A DNA stretch of 64,000 bases, from NCBI GenBank assembly GCA_015709635.1, contig CP054180.1:2046001-2110000 (forward strand). The letters run 5' to 3'. This document shows positions 8,856 to 16,933 of this stretch, in pieces (position 1 is the first letter of the stretch; every line of letters begins with the position of its first letter). The notes below the pieces were generated by a model that was not told the origin of the DNA, did not search any database, and saw nothing but the letters and a program-made list of their open reading frames with translations. Source of the stretch: Gammaproteobacteria bacterium (lineage in GTDB: Bacteria > Pseudomonadota > Gammaproteobacteria > Burkholderiales > Nitrosomonadaceae). Position numbers and translations under genes: made by a program.

Positions 8856-9632
8856 ATGCTTGAAGGCTCATTCCTGTCGCATTTAGTGGAATTGCGTGTC
8901 CGCATGATCCGCATCGTGGGTGTATTACTGATCGGATTCCTGCCGTGCGCTTTTTACGCGCGCGAGTTGTACACCCTGCTGGCGCAGCCGCTGCTGGAGA
9001 AACTGCCACAAGGCGGGCAAATGATCGCCACCGATGTGGCGACGCCGTTTTTCGTACCGATGCAGGTCGCGATGATGATGGCATTTGTCCTCACCTTGCC
9101 GCATACGCTGTATCAAATCTGGGCTTTCGTCGCTCCCGGACTTTATTCGCACGAAAAACGCCTGGCGCTGCCGCTGGTCATCGGCAGCAGTCTGCTGTTC
9201 TTCTGCGGCATGGCATTCGCCTACTTCGCCGCATTGCCGGTGGTATTCGAGTTCATCACTTATTTCGCGCCCGAAGGCGTGGCCGTAATGACCGATATCA
9301 GCAAATACCTGAGCTTTGTTTTATCGATGTTCATCGCCTTCGGCGTGACTTTCGAAGTCCCGGTATTTGTCATCGTGCTGGTCAGAACCGGTGTCATCAC
9401 TATCGAAAAACTCAAGGAAGTTCGCCCTTATGTCATTGTCGGCGCATTCGTCATCGCCGCCGTTTTCACGCCGCCCGATGTGGTGTCGCAGTTTATGCTC
9501 GCAGTACCTTTATGCCTGCTGTATGAACTCGGCATCTTCATCGCTGCACTCATGATAAAAAAACAGCAGCCGGAAGAAGAAGGTTCTGCAGATGCGTCAA
9601 AACAAAAAGATGTTCCGACCAAAACCGATTGA
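8856..9632 (+). CDS. tatC: Twin-arginine translocase subunit TatC
   Basis: A 258-residue multispanning inner-membrane protein that recognises the twin-arginine signal. Seen: the N-terminal SFLSHLVELRVRMIRIV, the first periplasmic loop with PLLEKLPQGGQMIATDVATP, FVAPGLYSHEKRLALPLV and several hydrophobic helices, ending in a charged lysine-rich tail. TatB and TatC form the receptor complex, so the three-gene set is complete here. Confidence 0.95.
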   Translation: MLEGSFLSHLVELRVRMIRIVGVLLIGFLPCAFYARELYTLLAQPLLEKLPQGGQMIATDVATPFFVPMQVAMMMAFVLTLPHTLYQIWAFVAPGLYSHEKRLALPLVIGSSLLFFCGMAFAYFAALPVVFEFITYFAPEGVAVMTDISKYLSFVLSMFIAFGVTFEVPVFVIVLVRTGVITIEKLKEVRPYVIVGAFVIAAVFTPPDVVSQFMLAVPLCLLYELGIFIAALMIKKQQPEEEGSADASKQKDVPTKTD

Positions 9633-9748
9633 TCAGGCTATCCGGCTTACACAGGGAATAAGATAAGCTAAGACCGCTATCATGCAACCAACACAATCCC
9701 TGTCAATCTAAGAATTCGTTATAGCCATTGTCCGTAAGGAGATTCGCG

Positions 9749-10369
9749 ATGTTTGATAGCCGCCCTGCCATTGATGCAGCAATCCGGATGACAGTATTCG
9801 CCGTTATTCTCAACGCCTGTGCGGCCACCATCGCTTTCGCTCAATCCTCCGGAGCGGATCAAGACCAGCGGCGGCAGCCGCAATCGCAGCGTTCGACGAC
9901 ACAACCATCGCCTGAAAGCCCACCTGACGTCAACCGGCCGCCGCGGATCATTCATCGCACCGGCACGGCCATTGCACCACCGCGCAACAGCATCAGCATC
10001 AAAAGCACGGACGCGGGTATCATCCACCGGCAACCGCCGGCAGCCGGATGCAGCAACTGCGGGATTATCGATTTCGTCAACAGAATCGGGCAAGGCCCCG
10101 GTCTTAATGCCATCGTCGGTGGCGTGATCGCTGGAACGGTCGCACGTGAAGTGATGCGTCAGAATCCGTATCCGCACGGCGCCAGCAATCCCGGAGCCAT
10201 TCAAGGCTCCCAGGCGGGAGGAACCATTCAACCACACGATCAATATCAGGTCGGTGTCACCATGAGCGATGGCAGCCAGGCCATCATTTCGCTTCCGGAT
10301 GCAACCCATTTCCATCAGGGTGATCGCGTCAGATTGGTTGATGGCGTACTGATGATTGATCGCCAGTAA
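9749..10369 (+). CDS. Exported glycine-zipper (SlyB-like) envelope protein
   Basis: A 206-residue exported protein. Seen: an N-terminal hydrophobic signal segment ending near AFAQSS, a proline/glutamine/arginine-rich linker, a CSNCGIIDFV element, a glycine-zipper stretch GLNAIVGGVIAGTVAREV, then a small beta domain ending HQGDRVRLVDGVLMIDRQ. The CxxCGxI-zipper-GDRVRxVDG order is that of SlyB-like/glycine-zipper 2TM proteins common in betaproteobacteria. The ATG at 9749 has an AAGGAG site just upstream and is preferred over a TTG at 9728. It precedes copA by 35 bases. Its function is unknown; an outer-membrane or periplasmic place is inferred. Confidence 0.7.
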   Translation: MFDSRPAIDAAIRMTVFAVILNACAATIAFAQSSGADQDQRRQPQSQRSTTQPSPESPPDVNRPPRIIHRTGTAIAPPRNSISIKSTDAGIIHRQPPAAGCSNCGIIDFVNRIGQGPGLNAIVGGVIAGTVAREVMRQNPYPHGASNPGAIQGSQAGGTIQPHDQYQVGVTMSDGSQAIISLPDATHFHQGDRVRLVDGVLMIDRQ

Positions 10370-10404
10370 CAGCCGGAATCACCTCATTATCTGGAAAAAT
10401 AACC

Positions 10405-12804
10405 GTGAATTCCCAACTGCTTAAACACCTCGAACTACCGATTGAAGGCATGACCTGCGCAGCCTGCGCGGCGCGTATCGAAAAGAATTTGAACAAATTG
10501 CCCGGTGTCGAGGCAGCCGTCAATTTCGCCAATGAAAAAGCGCAGGTAAACTACGATGAAAGCCAAGTTGATACCGGCGCGTTAGTTAAAGCCATCGAGA
10601 AAGCCGGTTTTCACGTCACACCGCGCACGGTGCAATTGCAATTGCAATTGCACAAAATGACCTGCGCCGCTTGCGCCGGTCATATCGAAAAAGCGCTCAA
10701 CCAATTGCCCGACGTCACGGCCATTGTCAATGTGGCCACTGAAACGGCAAGAGTCAATTTCGCACCCGGCGCAGTGACCGTTGACCGCTTGATTCAAGCT
10801 GTCATTGACGCCGGTTACGATGCCACTGAAATCAGCGAATCCGGTCATGCCGAGGAAAAAGCACGGCGGCTCGCCGCCTACCAAGCTGAATTGCGGTTAT
10901 TCCGGATTTCGGCGCTGCTCACTTTGCCGCTGGTGCTGCAAATGGCTGCGATGTTCACCGGTCACGACATGGACATGCTGCCACGCTGGCTGCAATGGCT
11001 CCTGGCCACACCAGTACAGTTCTGGATTGGCCGCCGCTTTTATACCGGCGCGTGGCATTCGTTGCGCGCAGGTGGCGCGAACATGGATGTACTGGTTGCG
11101 TTAGGCACCAGCATGGCGTATTGCTTCAGCGCTATTGTCACTGCCTTGAAGCTGGATCAGCATGTGTATTTTGAAGCCAGTGCCGCCATTATTACGCTGG
11201 TACTGCTCGGTAAATTAATGGAAGCGCGCGCCAAGGGAAAAACTTCCGAAGCGATCGAAGCTTTGATCCGGCTGCAGCCCAAAACCGCCCGCATCGAACG
11301 TAACGGTGAAATTCTCGAAGTTCCGGCCGACAGCCTGCAAGTCGGCGATGTTTTCATCGTGCGCCCCGGTGAGAACCTGCCGGTCGATGGCGTCGTTATC
11401 GAAGGAACCTCAAGTGTCAACGAATCCATGCTGACCGGCGAGAGCCTGCCGGTCAGCAAACAGACCGGTGCTAAGGTTTTTGCCGCCACACAAAATGTCA
11501 ACGGCTTGCTCAAATGCCGCGCCACCAGCGTCGGTGCGCATACGCAGCTCGCCGCCATCATTCATCTGGTCGAGCAAGCGCAAGGCTCGAAAGCGCCCAT
11601 CCAGCGCCTGGCGGATACGATTTCGGGTATTTTCGTTCCGGTTGTTGTGGTCATCAGCATCCTGACCCTGGCTATCACCTGGTGGTTGACTGACGCGTTC
11701 GTCGCCGCGCTCATCAACGCTGTCGCCGTGCTGGTGATCGCTTGTCCTTGTGCACTGGGACTGGCCACACCGACCGCGATCATGGTCGGCGCCGGACGCG
11801 GCGCGCAAATTGGTGTGCTGGTCAAGAATGCAGCGGCGCTGGAACATGCAGAGAAAATCCAAACCCTGATAGTCGACAAAACCGGCACCCTGACGGAAGG
11901 CAAACCGGAGGTCACGGACATCCTTCCGGCAAATTCAATCAGCGCACAAGAGTTACTGCAAATTGCAGCTTCACTCGAACAAGGATCCGAACACCCGCTG
12001 GCGCGGGCGGTTCTGGATAGCGCACAGCAACAGCAGCTAGTACTGACCGCCATTGAGGAATTTTCCGCCATCGCCGGCAGCGGCATCATGGCACGTATAA
12101 ACGGCACACAATACCTGCTGGGTTCGCCCAAATTTCTGGCGCAACTAGGCGTTGCTTTGGATGAAAAACCGGTTGCCACACTGCAAAGCGAAGGAAAAAC
12201 CGTCGTTGCCGTTGCATCCGTCAATGGAGACACCCCCCAATTGCTAGGTCACTTGGCGATTGCCGACCGTTTACGCGACACTTCGATCAAGGCCGTCAAG
12301 CAATTGCAATCGATGGGTATCGACGTGGTGATGCTGACCGGCGACAACGCCATGACGGCTGCGGCGATCGCTAAACAAACCGGTATAACGCACTATCGCG
12401 CCGAAGTCTTGCCGCAAGACAAAGCCGCAGCAGTTGCAAAAATGAAAAGCAGCGGCAAGTTCACCGCCATGGTTGGCGACGGCATCAACGACGCACCGGC
12501 TTTGGCTGCCGCAGACGTCAGTTTCGCCATTGGCGCCGGTTCGGATGTTGCCATAGAAGCTGCCGATATTACCTTGATCCGCAATGACCTGATGAGCGTT
12601 GCCGACGCCATTTCCTTGTCACGCGCCACGCTAAGGAAAATCCGCCAGAACCTGTTCTTTGCTTTCGTCTACAATACGCTGGGTATTCCATTGGCAGCCG
12701 TCGGCATGCTCAACCCGGTCATCGCCGGTGCCGCCATGGCGATGAGTTCGGTATCGGTCGTCAGCAATTCATTGTTATTAAAGCGCTGGCAGGCTAATCA
12801 TTAA
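10405..12804 (+). CDS. copA: Copper-exporting P1B-type ATPase
   Basis: A 799-residue heavy-metal P-type ATPase moving Cu(I) out of the cytoplasm. Domains in order: HMA domain 1 with GMTCAAC (Cys18, Cys21), HMA domain 2 with KMTCAAC (Cys87, Cys90; the usual glycine is lysine), membrane helices, actuator motif MLTGESLPV, the CPC metal-site motif at about 447-449 (ACPCALGLATP), phosphorylation site DKTGTLTEG at Asp491, a P1B-type ATP-binding domain with SEHPLARA, and VGDGINDAPALAAADV. The CPC plus NALG-type membrane ends support Cu+ specificity. Start is GTG. A CopZ-like chaperone follows by 32 bases. Copper handling matters in nitrifiers because ammonia monooxygenase is a copper enzyme. Confidence 0.95.
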   Translation: MNSQLLKHLELPIEGMTCAACAARIEKNLNKLPGVEAAVNFANEKAQVNYDESQVDTGALVKAIEKAGFHVTPRTVQLQLQLHKMTCAACAGHIEKALNQLPDVTAIVNVATETARVNFAPGAVTVDRLIQAVIDAGYDATEISESGHAEEKARRLAAYQAELRLFRISALLTLPLVLQMAAMFTGHDMDMLPRWLQWLLATPVQFWIGRRFYTGAWHSLRAGGANMDVLVALGTSMAYCFSAIVTALKLDQHVYFEASAAIITLVLLGKLMEARAKGKTSEAIEALIRLQPKTARIERNGEILEVPADSLQVGDVFIVRPGENLPVDGVVIEGTSSVNESMLTGESLPVSKQTGAKVFAATQNVNGLLKCRATSVGAHTQLAAIIHLVEQAQGSKAPIQRLADTISGIFVPVVVVISILTLAITWWLTDAFVAALINAVAVLVIACPCALGLATPTAIMVGAGRGAQIGVLVKNAAALEHAEKIQTLIVDKTGTLTEGKPEVTDILPANSISAQELLQIAASLEQGSEHPLARAVLDSAQQQQLVLTAIEEFSAIAGSGIMARINGTQYLLGSPKFLAQLGVALDEKPVATLQSEGKTVVAVASVNGDTPQLLGHLAIADRLRDTSIKAVKQLQSMGIDVVMLTGDNAMTAAAIAKQTGITHYRAEVLPQDKAAAVAKMKSSGKFTAMVGDGINDAPALAAADVSFAIGAGSDVAIEAADITLIRNDLMSVADAISLSRATLRKIRQNLFFAFVYNTLGIPLAAVGMLNPVIAGAAMAMSSVSVVSNSLLLKRWQANH
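10630..10653. repeat. 24-bp perfect palindrome of CAATTG units inside copA
   Basis: A perfect 24-base palindrome: GTG, then overlapping GCAATT units, then CAC, lying in the linker between the two HMA domains. It encodes the alternating Gln-Leu stretch QLQLQLH in frame, so it also makes a short amino-acid repeat. Probably a replication-slippage product; any regulatory role is unsupported. Confidence 0.8.
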
Positions 12805-12836
12805 AAAAACAAGAATCATTTTAGGGAGTCGTCATC

Positions 12837-13046
12837 ATGCAAACCGCTACGATCAAAATCAAAGGCATGACCTGTATGGGCTGTGTCAACAGCATCAAGA
12901 CAGTCCTCAAGAATTTGCCGGGAATCGCTCAATTGGAAGTCACGCTCGATCCCGCCCAAGCCGTCGTTCAATTTGATCCCGCCAGCACCAATCCCGATCA
13001 GCTTAAAGAAGCCATCATCGACGCGGGATTTGACGTAGCCGATTAA
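12837..13046 (+). CDS. Heavy-metal-associated domain protein (CopZ-like copper chaperone)
   Basis: A 69-residue single HMA domain protein. Seen: the metal-binding GMTCMGCVNSIKTVLKNLPG with two cysteines, and a typical ferredoxin-like ending LKEAIIDAGFDVAD. It follows copA by 32 bases with a TTAGGGAG ribosome binding site, and would deliver Cu(I) to the ATPase. Mercury binding (MerP-like) is the alternative, but there is no signal peptide and no mer gene nearby. Confidence 0.9.
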   Translation: MQTATIKIKGMTCMGCVNSIKTVLKNLPGIAQLEVTLDPAQAVVQFDPASTNPDQLKEAIIDAGFDVAD

Positions 13047-13412
13047 AAATATTTCACCGGCACCGGCCTTCCGGCTATCAGATATCTTTCCCAAGCAATT
13101 TTGCTTATAGTAAAATCCGCATTCATTCATGTAAGACAATTCTTATAGCTCAAGCATCAAATTAATACTGCTTCATCCCAACAAATATAAAAAACGGGAT
13201 TCTATGAAGGTAATCATCGAGCCGATTTGGCTTGGTTTAATGTCATTCGCGGTAAAAACCGCGGCGGCTCACGACTGCCGCAACGTTGCGGTTCGCTTAT
13301 CGAACGCACGCACGGCAAGCGGTACCCGTAATCTTGCCGGGAAATCGGCAGGTGCATCGCGGATCGCTCCGTTACCTTACCAGCGCCGGATCATGCCGCA
13401 CCGAATCCGATC
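13047..13412. other. Intergenic region between copZ-like gene and GGDEF/EAL gene
   Basis: A gap of 366 bases. It has no convincing coding sequence; a 70-codon frame at 13204-13416 shows no recognisable domain and composition typical of chance. AT-rich sequence around 13140-13200 could hold the promoter of the downstream signalling gene, but I cannot name a clear -35/-10 pair. Confidence 0.5.
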
Positions 13413-15131
13413 ATGATCAGCAAACAAGTCATCAGCGATGCGGCACAAAAGATCCTGTCCGTTATCGACTTGATTATTATCATTACCAGCGAAAAAGGCA
13501 TCATCATCGAAGCCAATCGCAGCGCCTGCCAACTATTCGGTTATACGCCGGAAGAATTAACCGGCCGGCCGGTACATGTTTTACTGCCGCCGCATTACCG
13601 TAAGCAGCATGCTGAAGCGCTCGAACAATTCGTGCTGAGCCATGAAACACAGCGCCGTATCAGTCAAGGTAATTCCGTGCTCGGGCATTGCAAAGACGGG
13701 ACTCAGGTCGAGCTCGAAGCAGGAATCGCCAAATTCCATGCGGGCGATCAATGGGTATTGGTGGTTACCATGCTCGACATCACGCAACGCAAGCATCAAG
13801 AGCAGGAATTGATCCGGCAATCGACACACGACGCGCTCACTAATCTACCCAACCGCAAACTGATCCTTGAACGGCTAAACAATGCATTGCAACGTTCGTT
13901 GCGAAACAAGTTGAATGTCGCGCTACTGTTTATCGATCTGGATGGCTTCAAACTGATCAATGACAACTATGGTCACGAAACCGGTGATGAAGTACTGAAA
14001 ATAATCGCCGACCGGTTGCTGGATCAAGTCCGGCCCAGCGATACCGTAGGGCGGCTGTCCGGGGATGAGTTCATTGTACTGTGCGAACAAATTGAACAGC
14101 CAGAATTGATTGCCAATTTGGCGATGCGTATCAACGATGCACTGAAAGAATGTATCCAGTATCAGGCACTGAATCTATTCGTCACCGCGAGTATCGGCAT
14201 CATTATCGGTCACGGCCAACAGTATTCAGCCGATGAAATGATGCGCTTGGCGGATACCGCCATGTACGAAATGAAACAAAGCGGCCGCGATGGCTGGCAA
14301 TTTTTCAACGACAAACTGCAAGCGCAAGCGCAACAAAAAAATTCAATCAGCCTGGGATTGCGGCGAGCACTTGAGTGCAATGAATTTTCTTCTGTTTTTC
14401 AGCCGATCATTACACCGGATACCGGGCAAATCGTCGGCGCCGAGCTGCTGCTGCGATGGAATCAGGATGGAAAAGCCATACAGCCGGCAATTTTTATCCC
14501 GGTTGCGGAAATGACCGGCATGATCTTCGCCATCGGGGAATGGGTATTCCGCCAAGGCTGCAAAGCACAAGCCGATTGGCAGCAGCGCTGGAAAGAAAAG
14601 ACGCCCTACGTCGCAATCAATCTGTCGGCACGGCAACTGAGTCAAAAACAGTTAGCCGCAAATTTTGCAGCCATATTGCAAGAAACCGGTGCCGATCCTG
14701 CCGGAATCGTGCTAGAGCTGACGGAAGCCGCACTAATGCCGGATGTTGTTGAATCGAATTTGACGGTACTGCATCAGTTGGCGGATTTAGGGCTACAAAT
14801 CGCCATTGATAATTTCGGTGCAGGATATTCTTCCTTGGCACAATTGATTCAACTTCCCGTCAGTCTGTTAAAAATCGGTAAATCGTCTGTCGATGAAATG
14901 GAAAATCGGCAGAAGAAACAAGTACTGATCGATGCGATCACTCGATTAGGCCATTCTTTAGGGTTAAAGCTGATCGTGGAAGGTATAGAAACGGAAGCTC
15001 AATTGGCAGAACTGAAATTGCATGACTGCGATTTCATTCAGGGTTATTTCTTTCATTCACCCATGCACGAGCACAGTTTCATCAAACAAATGGACTGCCA
15101 GATAATGAAAAATAATGACGGCATTCCTTAA
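13413..15131 (+). CDS. PAS-GGDEF-EAL cyclic-di-GMP signalling protein
   Basis: A 572-residue soluble protein for cyclic di-GMP metabolism. Domains: PAS sensor at about 10-125 (IIIEANRSACQLFGYTPEEL), GGDEF at about 135-300 and EAL at about 310-565. The active-site loop is RLSGDEF (SGDEF at 216-220) with an intact RxxD inhibitory site (RPSD at 207-210) five residues before it, so cyclase activity is plausible. The EAL signature is ELL (Glu344); Asn, Glu and Gln ligands are present (INLSARQL, LELTEAAL, IQGYFF), but the DDFG motif is DNFG (Asn467) and the KID motif is KIG (Gly489). That suggests weakened phosphodiesterase activity. No membrane segment is present. The gene stands alone and ends before a hairpin at 15222-15270. 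Confidence 0.92.
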   Translation: MISKQVISDAAQKILSVIDLIIIITSEKGIIIEANRSACQLFGYTPEELTGRPVHVLLPPHYRKQHAEALEQFVLSHETQRRISQGNSVLGHCKDGTQVELEAGIAKFHAGDQWVLVVTMLDITQRKHQEQELIRQSTHDALTNLPNRKLILERLNNALQRSLRNKLNVALLFIDLDGFKLINDNYGHETGDEVLKIIADRLLDQVRPSDTVGRLSGDEFIVLCEQIEQPELIANLAMRINDALKECIQYQALNLFVTASIGIIIGHGQQYSADEMMRLADTAMYEMKQSGRDGWQFFNDKLQAQAQQKNSISLGLRRALECNEFSSVFQPIITPDTGQIVGAELLLRWNQDGKAIQPAIFIPVAEMTGMIFAIGEWVFRQGCKAQADWQQRWKEKTPYVAINLSARQLSQKQLAANFAAILQETGADPAGIVLELTEAALMPDVVESNLTVLHQLADLGLQIAIDNFGAGYSSLAQLIQLPVSLLKIGKSSVDEMENRQKKQVLIDAITRLGHSLGLKLIVEGIETEAQLAELKLHDCDFIQGYFFHSPMHEHSFIKQMDCQIMKNNDGIP

Positions 15132-15221
15132 TACCGGGCGAAACCCTGCAATGATTGATACCTGAATCCGGTCCGCTATTGCGTAAAGGGAGGATTACTG
15201 CAAACTTCTTACTGCAGAAAT

Positions 15222-15270
15222 ACAATGCCCATCTGCCGGATAAACAATATCGCAAACAGATGGGCATTGT
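15222..15270. terminator. Likely bidirectional hairpin terminator
   Basis: A 14-bp perfect stem (ACAATGCCCATCTG at 15222-15235 with its complement at 15257-15270) around a 21-base loop, followed on the plus strand by a short T run. It lies between two convergent genes, the GGDEF/EAL gene ending at 15131 and the small minus-strand gene ending at 15377, which fits a terminator for either or both. The loop is long and the T run short. Confidence 0.6.
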
Positions 15271-15376
15271 TTTGGGAATTACTGACTGACTCTGCCCCGC
15301 CTATCACTTGCTATGATGCAATGAACCCTGATAAAAAAGTATTTAACAAAGTCAAGGGCAGCGATCTTTTTTCAGT

Positions 15377-15484
15377 CTAGAATACGCCGTAAACAATTGC
15401 TCCGATAACGAGGAAAGCAGCTGTTGAAATAAAGAACAATCTTAAAACTTGTGCGTCTGTTTCTCTTCTGTTGATTTCGGCCAT
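15377..15484 (-). CDS. Small single-helix membrane protein (35 aa), unrecognised
   Basis: A 35-codon reading frame too short for routine ORF calling. An AAAGGAG ribosome binding site sits 6 bases before the ATG. The product starts MAEINRRETDAQVLRLFF, charged and hydrophilic, then has one membrane helix of about 18 residues (ISTAAFLVIGAIVYGVF) to the C terminus; a positively charged N terminus suggests N-in topology. It stands alone, with 350 non-coding bases upstream and a hairpin at 15222-15270 downstream. Small one-helix proteins of this shape often are accessory subunits of respiratory or transport complexes, but I recognise no family and give no function. Confidence 0.6.
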   Translation of the reverse strand: MAEINRRETDAQVLRLFFISTAAFLVIGAIVYGVF

Positions 15485-15832
15485 AACAATCTCCTTTGAT
15501 TAAGAATTAAAACCGATCAGTGACCGGTCCCTCCACATACGATTACAAAACTTATAACCGTTTAACTTTATTCTCTGTTCCCCAGATTCACTGCAATAGC
15601 GATCTTTCCTTTATAGAACCGAGTACATTATCCGCAATCATCTTGCACCATTCAGATTATTGCGCCCGGTGATTCTAACTCACATTTAACAACAATGAAA
15701 GTATTGAAATTGAGCGCGCGCTTTTTTTACTATAAAAATCTATCTAATCCGGCAAAACATCTCGCTTTATCTCAGTAAACCAAGTAAGCAATTTCACGCT
15801 ATTCCCATGTATTGAATGAATAAAAGTCATGG
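15485..15832. other. Non-coding region upstream of the 35-aa gene
   Basis: This 348-base AT-rich gap holds the ribosome binding site (15489-15496) and presumably the promoter of the small minus-strand gene, plus the 3' flank of the lipocalin-like gene. I see no ORF, RNA gene or clear terminator in it. Confidence 0.5.
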
Positions 15833-16933
15833 TTACAGTGCTAAAGGCTTTACGTAACCGGTCAATTCAAGATAACCATATCCGGCCGGCTGATGATCCC
15901 GGGTCAGAGCGACGGCTCCTTCCCAGTAAACCGAGCCGGTTGATTGACTGGAATCCAGTTCCTGATCGTCCAGCAAAGGGGTGAGCCGCCATTCGATTTC
16001 GGCTGTGCGAATATGCATGGCAACAGGGTAAGTTGCTTCGGTATGCGGCGATCGCCACGTGCGGATAGGGGTAAATTCCACCTGTTCCGGCGCAAAAAAG
16101 CGGATAGTGCCGCTCGCGTCGCGCAGTGCGGCATATGCCCAAACTTTACCGCCACCCTTGCGGCGAATCTGGAAAGCCATCAATGCCGAACCGTCGTTCA
16201 AATTGGCACCGACCCAATCCCAGCCATCCGCATCGGGATCGAGGTAAGCCGTCGACCACTCATGATCCAGCCAAGCGCTGCCTGTAACCTTCACCGGCTT
16301 GCCATTACGCAATACAGTGCCGGCTACTTGCAAATGCGGTTCGCTGTAATAATAACTGGCCTGTTCCGGTTTCGGCCCTTTGCGCGAGAAACCGCTTTGA
16401 TCTTGCAGCATCGCCATTTGCGTTGGCGTCAGCGATAGCTGTAAACCGAAATCTTTGCCCTGCATATCCACTCGATAGCGCCCATCCGCTTCCCGCATCA
16501 GCGTCCAATCATCCAGCTTCACGTCGGTATTGCCCGATCGGGCATAAGCCAGATCGAAGCCTTCGCGCAACATTTTTTCTTCATGCATCAATTTACCCGT
16601 ATCCGGGTCGGATAACGCCAGATGCGCGATAATCAGATATTTCGCGGCAAATTGACTGGGATTATCGTGATTTTGATCGGTCGCATAACGGAAAAAAGTC
16701 ACCTGAAAACCCAGCGGCTTGTTATTTTCGGTCTGCAGCCAGCCGGTGATATACCACCATTCGATGCGAAAATCCTGATGCGCGCCGTAATCTTGCGGGA
16801 ACACGAGCTGGTAATCCGGCGTGACTGGCTTCAACCGGTTCGACTCGGCCAGCACTTCCATTCCGAGAAAACCGAGCAGCATCAACATGAGAACAACCAT
16901 GCGTTGTGCGTTAGCTTGTTTGCAGGGCTTCAT
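15833..16933 (-). CDS. Secreted lipocalin-like (AttH/CrtC-type) protein
   Basis: A 366-residue exported protein of the AttH/CrtC (carotenoid 1,2-hydratase-like) lipocalin family. Seen: an N-terminal hydrophobic signal ending near GMEVLAES, the motif QDFRIEWWYITGWLQ, SYYYSEPHLQVAGTV, and the conserved GSAWLDHEWSTAYLDP followed by GWDWVGANLNDGSALMAFQ. In the ABC-exporter context such proteins are annotated as secreted hydrolase-like; the substrate is unknown. ATG at 16933 overlaps the permease stop as TAATG and has an AAGGAGG site upstream, so it is chosen over a TTG two codons earlier. It is the last gene of a three-gene operon. Confidence 0.85.
   Translation of the reverse strand: MKPCKQANAQRMVVLMLMLLGFLGMEVLAESNRLKPVTPDYQLVFPQDYGAHQDFRIEWWYITGWLQTENNKPLGFQVTFFRYATDQNHDNPSQFAAKYLIIAHLALSDPDTGKLMHEEKMLREGFDLAYARSGNTDVKLDDWTLMREADGRYRVDMQGKDFGLQLSLTPTQMAMLQDQSGFSRKGPKPEQASYYYSEPHLQVAGTVLRNGKPVKVTGSAWLDHEWSTAYLDPDADGWDWVGANLNDGSALMAFQIRRKGGGKVWAYAALRDASGTIRFFAPEQVEFTPIRTWRSPHTEATYPVAMHIRTAEIEWRLTPLLDDQELDSSQSTGSVYWEGAVALTRDHQPAGYGYLELTGYVKPLAL

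Noticed and set aside
13204..13416. 70-codon plus-strand reading frame between the CopZ-like gene and the GGDEF/EAL gene
   Set aside because: No ribosome binding site, no recognisable motif, and basic low-information composition typical of a chance frame; its end overlaps a confident gene start.
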